Under the pieces are notes generated by a model. That model was not told the DNA's origin. It worked only from the letters and a program-made list of their open reading frames with translations, and searched no databases. This document shows positions 61,396-64,000 of a stretch of DNA of 64,000 bases, piece by piece; within the stretch, counting starts at the first letter, position 1, and each line of letters begins with the position of its first letter. Source of the stretch: Micromonospora humi (GTDB lineage Bacteria > Actinomycetota > Actinomycetes > Mycobacteriales > Micromonosporaceae). The position numbers were made by a program, and so were the translations under genes. The stretch spans positions 540,753 through 604,752 of the forward strand of contig NZ_FMDM01000002.1 in NCBI RefSeq assembly GCF_900090105.1, read 5' to 3'.

Positions 61396-62838
61396 ATGGG
61401 AAACCACGAGACCGCCGAGGGCCGACCCACGAGGTCGACCCGGCGTACCTTCCTCACCGCCTCCGCCGCGGCCACCGCCGCCGCCGTCGCCACCCCGCTC
61501 GCCGCGGACCCCGCGTCCGCCGCCGCCGTCCCGGCCGGCCCGGGCCGGCCGGCCCGGCCGCAGCCGCCCGGCCGCGAGCTGACCGCGCTGCTGCGCGAGA
61601 TCGACCGGAGGCGGATCGAGGCCAGCGTCCGGCGACTCGCCGCGTTCGGCACCCGGCACACGCTCTCCCGCCAGGACGATCCGGTACGCGGCATCGGCGC
61701 CGCCCGCGACTGGATCCACGCGCAGCTGTCCGGGTACGCCGCCGCCTCCGGCGGCCGGATGACCGTGGAACTCCAGTCCTACGTGCAGGAACCGGCCGCC
61801 CGGATCCCGACCGCCACCACCATCACCAACGTGGTGGCCACGCTGCGCGGCGACGTCACCCCCGAGCGGGTCTACGTGATCACCGGCCACTACGACTCCC
61901 GCGCCACCGACGTGATGGACGCGGTCAGCGACGCGCCGGGCGCCGACGACGACGCCTCCGGGGTGGCCGTGGTGCTGGAGCTGGCCCGGGTGCTGGCCAC
62001 CCGGCGCAGCGAGGCGACGATCGTGCTCGCCGCCGTCGCCGGCGAGGAGCAGGGGCTGTACGGCTCGGCGTACCTGGCCGGCCGGTTGAAGGCCGCCGGC
62101 GTGGACGTGCAGGGCATGTTCAGCAACGACATCGTCGGCAGCAGCACCGCCGACGACGGCACCCGCGACCCGCGCACCGTGCGGCTCTTCGCCGAGGGCG
62201 TACCGACCGCGGAGACACCGGCCGAGGCGAGCGTGCGGCAGTCCGTCGGCGGCGAGAACGACTCCCCGTCGCGGCAGCTCGCCCGGTTCGTCGGTGACGT
62301 GGCGGACAACGGCGCGACCGGGATGGACGTCCGGGTGATCTACCGGCGGGACCGCTACCTGCGCGGCAGCGACCACATCTCGTTCCTGCGCGAGGGCTGG
62401 CCGGCGGGCCGGTTCACCGAGCCGGCGGAGGACTTCGCCCACCAGCACCAGGACGTCCGGGTCGTCGACGGCGTGCAGTACGGCGACCTGCCGCAGTTCT
62501 GCGACTTCGACTACATCACCCGGGTGGCCCGGGTGAACGCCGCGACGCTGTGGTCGCTCGCCCAGGCCCCGGGCACGCCGAAGGGCGTGATCGTGGTGAC
62601 CACGAACCTGACCAACGACACCACGCTGCGCTGGCAGCGCGGCGCCGAACCGGACCTGGCCGGCTACGAGGTGGTGTGGCGGGAGACCACTGCCGACCGG
62701 TGGCAGAAGGTGCTGGCGGTCGGTGACGTCACCGAGGTGACGATCGACCTGTCCAAGGACAACGTGTTCTTCGGCGTGCGGGCGGTGGACCGGGCCGGGC
62801 ACCGCAGCCCGGTCGCGTTCCCGAAGCCCGGCAGCTGA
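61396..62838 (+). CDS. Tat-exported M28-family zinc aminopeptidase with C-terminal FN3-like domain
   Basis: 480 aa. A twin-arginine signal (RSTRRTFLTASAAATAAAVA, RR at 16-17) ends near ADPASAAA. The M28 domain has VYVITGHYDSRATD (zinc His), PGADDDASGVAVVLELARVL (bridging Asp), LAAVAGEEQGLYGS (catalytic Glu-Glu), GMFSNDIVGSST (Asp) and YLRGSDHISFLREGWPAG (His): the full two-zinc set. Residues about 395-480 form a β-sandwich (TLRWQRGAEPDLAGYEVVWRE). A secreted peptidase. GAGG lies about 8 nt before ATG 61396. Confidence 0.9.
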   Translation: MGNHETAEGRPTRSTRRTFLTASAAATAAAVATPLAADPASAAAVPAGPGRPARPQPPGRELTALLREIDRRRIEASVRRLAAFGTRHTLSRQDDPVRGIGAARDWIHAQLSGYAAASGGRMTVELQSYVQEPAARIPTATTITNVVATLRGDVTPERVYVITGHYDSRATDVMDAVSDAPGADDDASGVAVVLELARVLATRRSEATIVLAAVAGEEQGLYGSAYLAGRLKAAGVDVQGMFSNDIVGSSTADDGTRDPRTVRLFAEGVPTAETPAEASVRQSVGGENDSPSRQLARFVGDVADNGATGMDVRVIYRRDRYLRGSDHISFLREGWPAGRFTEPAEDFAHQHQDVRVVDGVQYGDLPQFCDFDYITRVARVNAATLWSLAQAPGTPKGVIVVTTNLTNDTTLRWQRGAEPDLAGYEVVWRETTADRWQKVLAVGDVTEVTIDLSKDNVFFGVRAVDRAGHRSPVAFPKPGS

Positions 62839-62850
62839 GGCGGTCGCCGG

Positions 62851-63378
62851 TCAGGGCGTCGGCGGGGCCGTGATCGCCCAGCGCTCGTGGTCCCGCCAGG
62901 CGCCGTCCACGAACAGGTAGTCCGGGGAGAAGCCCTCCAGCCGGAAGCCGAGTCGGCGGGCCAACTTCTTCGACGGCTCGTTGCCCGGCTGGATGTTCGC
63001 CTCCAGCCGGTGCAGCCCGAGTGCCTCGAACGCGTGCGCGACCACCAGCCGCACGCCGGCCGAGGCGTGACCGGTCCCCGCGTACGGGCGGAATGCGGCA
63101 TAACCGAGGTAGCCGCCCCGCAGCGCGCCGAGCACGATGCCGCCGATGTTCGCGTAGCCGGCGATCTCGCCGCTGGCCCGGTCGCAGAACAGGAACCCGG
63201 AGGTGTCCCGTCGCCGGATCCGGCGCAGGTACGCCGCGTAGCCCTCGGCGTCGTCCGGCGCGGACAGCCACGGGTGGTGCAGGTCCCGGCTGCGCCGGGC
63301 GGCGGCCACGAACTCCGCCCAGTCGGCGCCCCGGGGACGGCGGATCGCGACGCGCCCGTCGCTGCGCAGATACCTCAC
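62851..63378 (-). CDS. GNAT acetyltransferase (RimJ/RimL type)
   Basis: 175 aa from GTG 63378 (VRYLRSDGRVAIRRPRGADW). The GNAT fold shows YLRRIRRRDTSGFLFCDRASGEIAGYANIGGIV, AFRPYAGTGHASAGVRLVVAHAFEALGLHRLEANIQPGNEPSKKLARRLGF; the Q/R-x-x-G-x-G/A acetyl-CoA site is imperfect (PYAGTGHASAG). RimJ/RimL relatives acetylate ribosomal protein N-termini or small molecules. No ribosome binding site is visible before the GTG. The stop is 12 bp from the M28 gene stop (convergent). Confidence 0.82.
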   Translation of the reverse strand: MRYLRSDGRVAIRRPRGADWAEFVAAARRSRDLHHPWLSAPDDAEGYAAYLRRIRRRDTSGFLFCDRASGEIAGYANIGGIVLGALRGGYLGYAAFRPYAGTGHASAGVRLVVAHAFEALGLHRLEANIQPGNEPSKKLARRLGFRLEGFSPDYLFVDGAWRDHERWAITAPPTP

Positions 63379-63853
63379 GACGCACCACTCTGGCCCATCC
63401 CCCACCGCCCACCCACACCCGGGCCCCCGCCCAACCCCACCCACGCCCCCCGAACGCCCGAACGCCCGATTCATGGTCGATCATGAAGTTCACTGCCCGG
63501 AGAGCGCTTTCCGACACCGTCAACTTCATGATCGACCGGTTTGGGCGGCGGGGCGCGGGGCGGTGTGGAGTGGTCGGCGTCATCGTGGCGGCGGAATCGG
63601 TGCGGGGGGCGGGGCGTTATACCTGGCAGACCGCGTGGAGCCCGGCCCGTCGAGCCGCCGGGCCGCCCGGTCGGCATGACCGGCCACGGGCCGCCGGCCG
63701 GCGTGGGAATGACCGGCCCCCGGCCGTCGTTACACCCCCGAGCCGCCGGAGTACCCGCCGGCACCCCCGGGCCCCCGAGCAGGCCACACGCCGCCGGGCC
63801 CACCCCCAGACTTCCCCCGCGTGATCCCCCAACCCCCCTTGGGAGGCACCATC
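63379..63853. other. Intergenic region before the last, truncated gene
   Basis: 475 bp without a gene. 63379-63470 is C-rich and shows nothing; 63475-63537 is a GTCGATCATGA palindrome; 63600-63853 is GC-rich leader with a possible TTATACC -10 near 63617 and several ATGACCGGCC direct repeats between 63674 and 63718. No riboswitch was recognised. Confidence 0.5.
63475..63537. repeat. GTCGATCATGA-type palindrome, copy 3
   Basis: Perfect 16-bp arms (63475-63490 and 63522-63537, GGTCGATCATGAAGTT and its complement) around a 31-bp centre. Outer ends match the copy at 39240. Intergenic, 97 bp before the GNAT gene's start codon on its upstream side. Confidence 0.8.
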
Positions 63854-64000
63854 ATGGCTACCACCCTGCTGCGTAAGACCGTGCTCACCGCCGCCGGTAT
63901 CGCCGCCACCACCGGTGGCATCGCCGGCCCCGCCATCGCCGCCCACGCCGCCCCGACCCAGAAGGCCACCGTCGTCGCCGACCGCAAGGGCGGCCACGGC
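63854..64000 (+). CDS. N-terminus of a secreted protein, cut by window edge
   Basis: 49 residues visible from ATG 63854 (GGGAGG 7 nt upstream). A signal peptide is clear: MATTLLRKTVLTAAGIAATT, hydrophobic core to about residue 28, and an AHA-A cleavage site near residue 33. The mature start is PTQKATVVADRKGGHG. Family cannot be assigned from the part shown; cell-wall hydrolases often begin this way in this group. Confidence 0.75.
   Translation, partial: MATTLLRKTVLTAAGIAATTGGIAGPAIAAHAAPTQKATVVADRKGGHG

Overview
The window is very GC-rich (roughly 70-75 percent) actinobacterial chromosome with strong third-position GC bias, GTG/TTG starts, and genes typical of Actinobacteria: SecA2, glucosyl-3-phosphoglycerate synthase, a mycothiol-type maleylpyruvate isomerase-fold protein, a DivIVA-like protein and many RsbW/SpoIIE/STAS partner-switch genes. 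Together with recurrent GGGGCCCC...TTAACGC intergenic palindromes and GTCGATCATGA palindromes, this suggests a Micromonosporaceae genome, most likely Micromonospora. The genus is an inference from gene content. I see no rRNA, tRNA, CRISPR array, prophage or insertion sequence; it reads as ordinary chromosome with many small regulatory and envelope genes.

Layout. 1-5.2 kb (minus): secA2 (cut by the left edge), an ABC exporter, and a Gfo/Idh plus zinc-free MDR dehydrogenase pair. 5.4-8.3 kb (plus): gpgS, a GT4 glycosyltransferase and a DUF4383 membrane protein. 8.4-12.5 kb: a STAS-HATPase fusion, ctaD, and a SigB-type sigma factor fused to a STAS-like domain. 12.7-19.6 kb: an unknown 470-aa protein, a CDGSH protein facing a haem-oxygenase-like protein, a TPP enzyme overlapping a baeRF/Vms1-like gene, and small membrane proteins. 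19.8-24.7 kb: a glutamate-cysteine ligase-like enzyme, a secreted protein made of three 88-aa repeats, and small membrane proteins. 24.8-32.7 kb: the glgX-treY-treZ trehalose operon and a divergent GT4. 32.8-38 kb: citrate synthase, then a three-gene envelope operon (49-aa YLDAGSGS peptide, methyltransferase, LtaS/sulfatase-fold membrane protein). 38-45 kb: VOC protein, AraC regulator, and a two-component system upstream of YkcB/YkcC-like glycosyltransferases. 45-51 kb: SDR plus hydrolase, a soluble Ser/Thr kinase, an OsmC-family protein, a membrane EEP hydrolase, and a secreted lysozyme-like protein. 51-56.3 kb: a minus-strand signalling run (SpoIIE phosphatase, B12-binding protein with a Wx9EH signature, STAS, response regulator, then a DivIVA-like protein) facing two more STAS genes. 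56.4-64 kb: a DUF2267-pterin dehydratase-like fusion, a spermidine-synthase-like enzyme, an AI-2E transporter, NDH-2-like and M28 enzymes, a GNAT, and the start of a secreted protein.

How it fits together. Two themes recur. The first is partner-switch stress signalling: one sigma-STAS fusion, one STAS-HATPase fusion, one SpoIIE phosphatase, three free STAS proteins and a B12-type sensor, enough to sketch a light- or cobalamin-responsive sigma cascade. The second is sugar and envelope chemistry: GpgS, trehalose synthesis and several glycosyltransferases.

Two families of short palindromes stand out. One has seven copies: six abut the stop codon of a neighbouring gene and look like conserved transcription ends, while the seventh lies in a divergent promoter region. 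The other has three copies: two are intergenic and one is read in frame inside the YkcB-like glycosyltransferase. The latter is the most unusual structural feature of the window, and the B12/SpoIIE/STAS run is the best candidate for an undescribed system.
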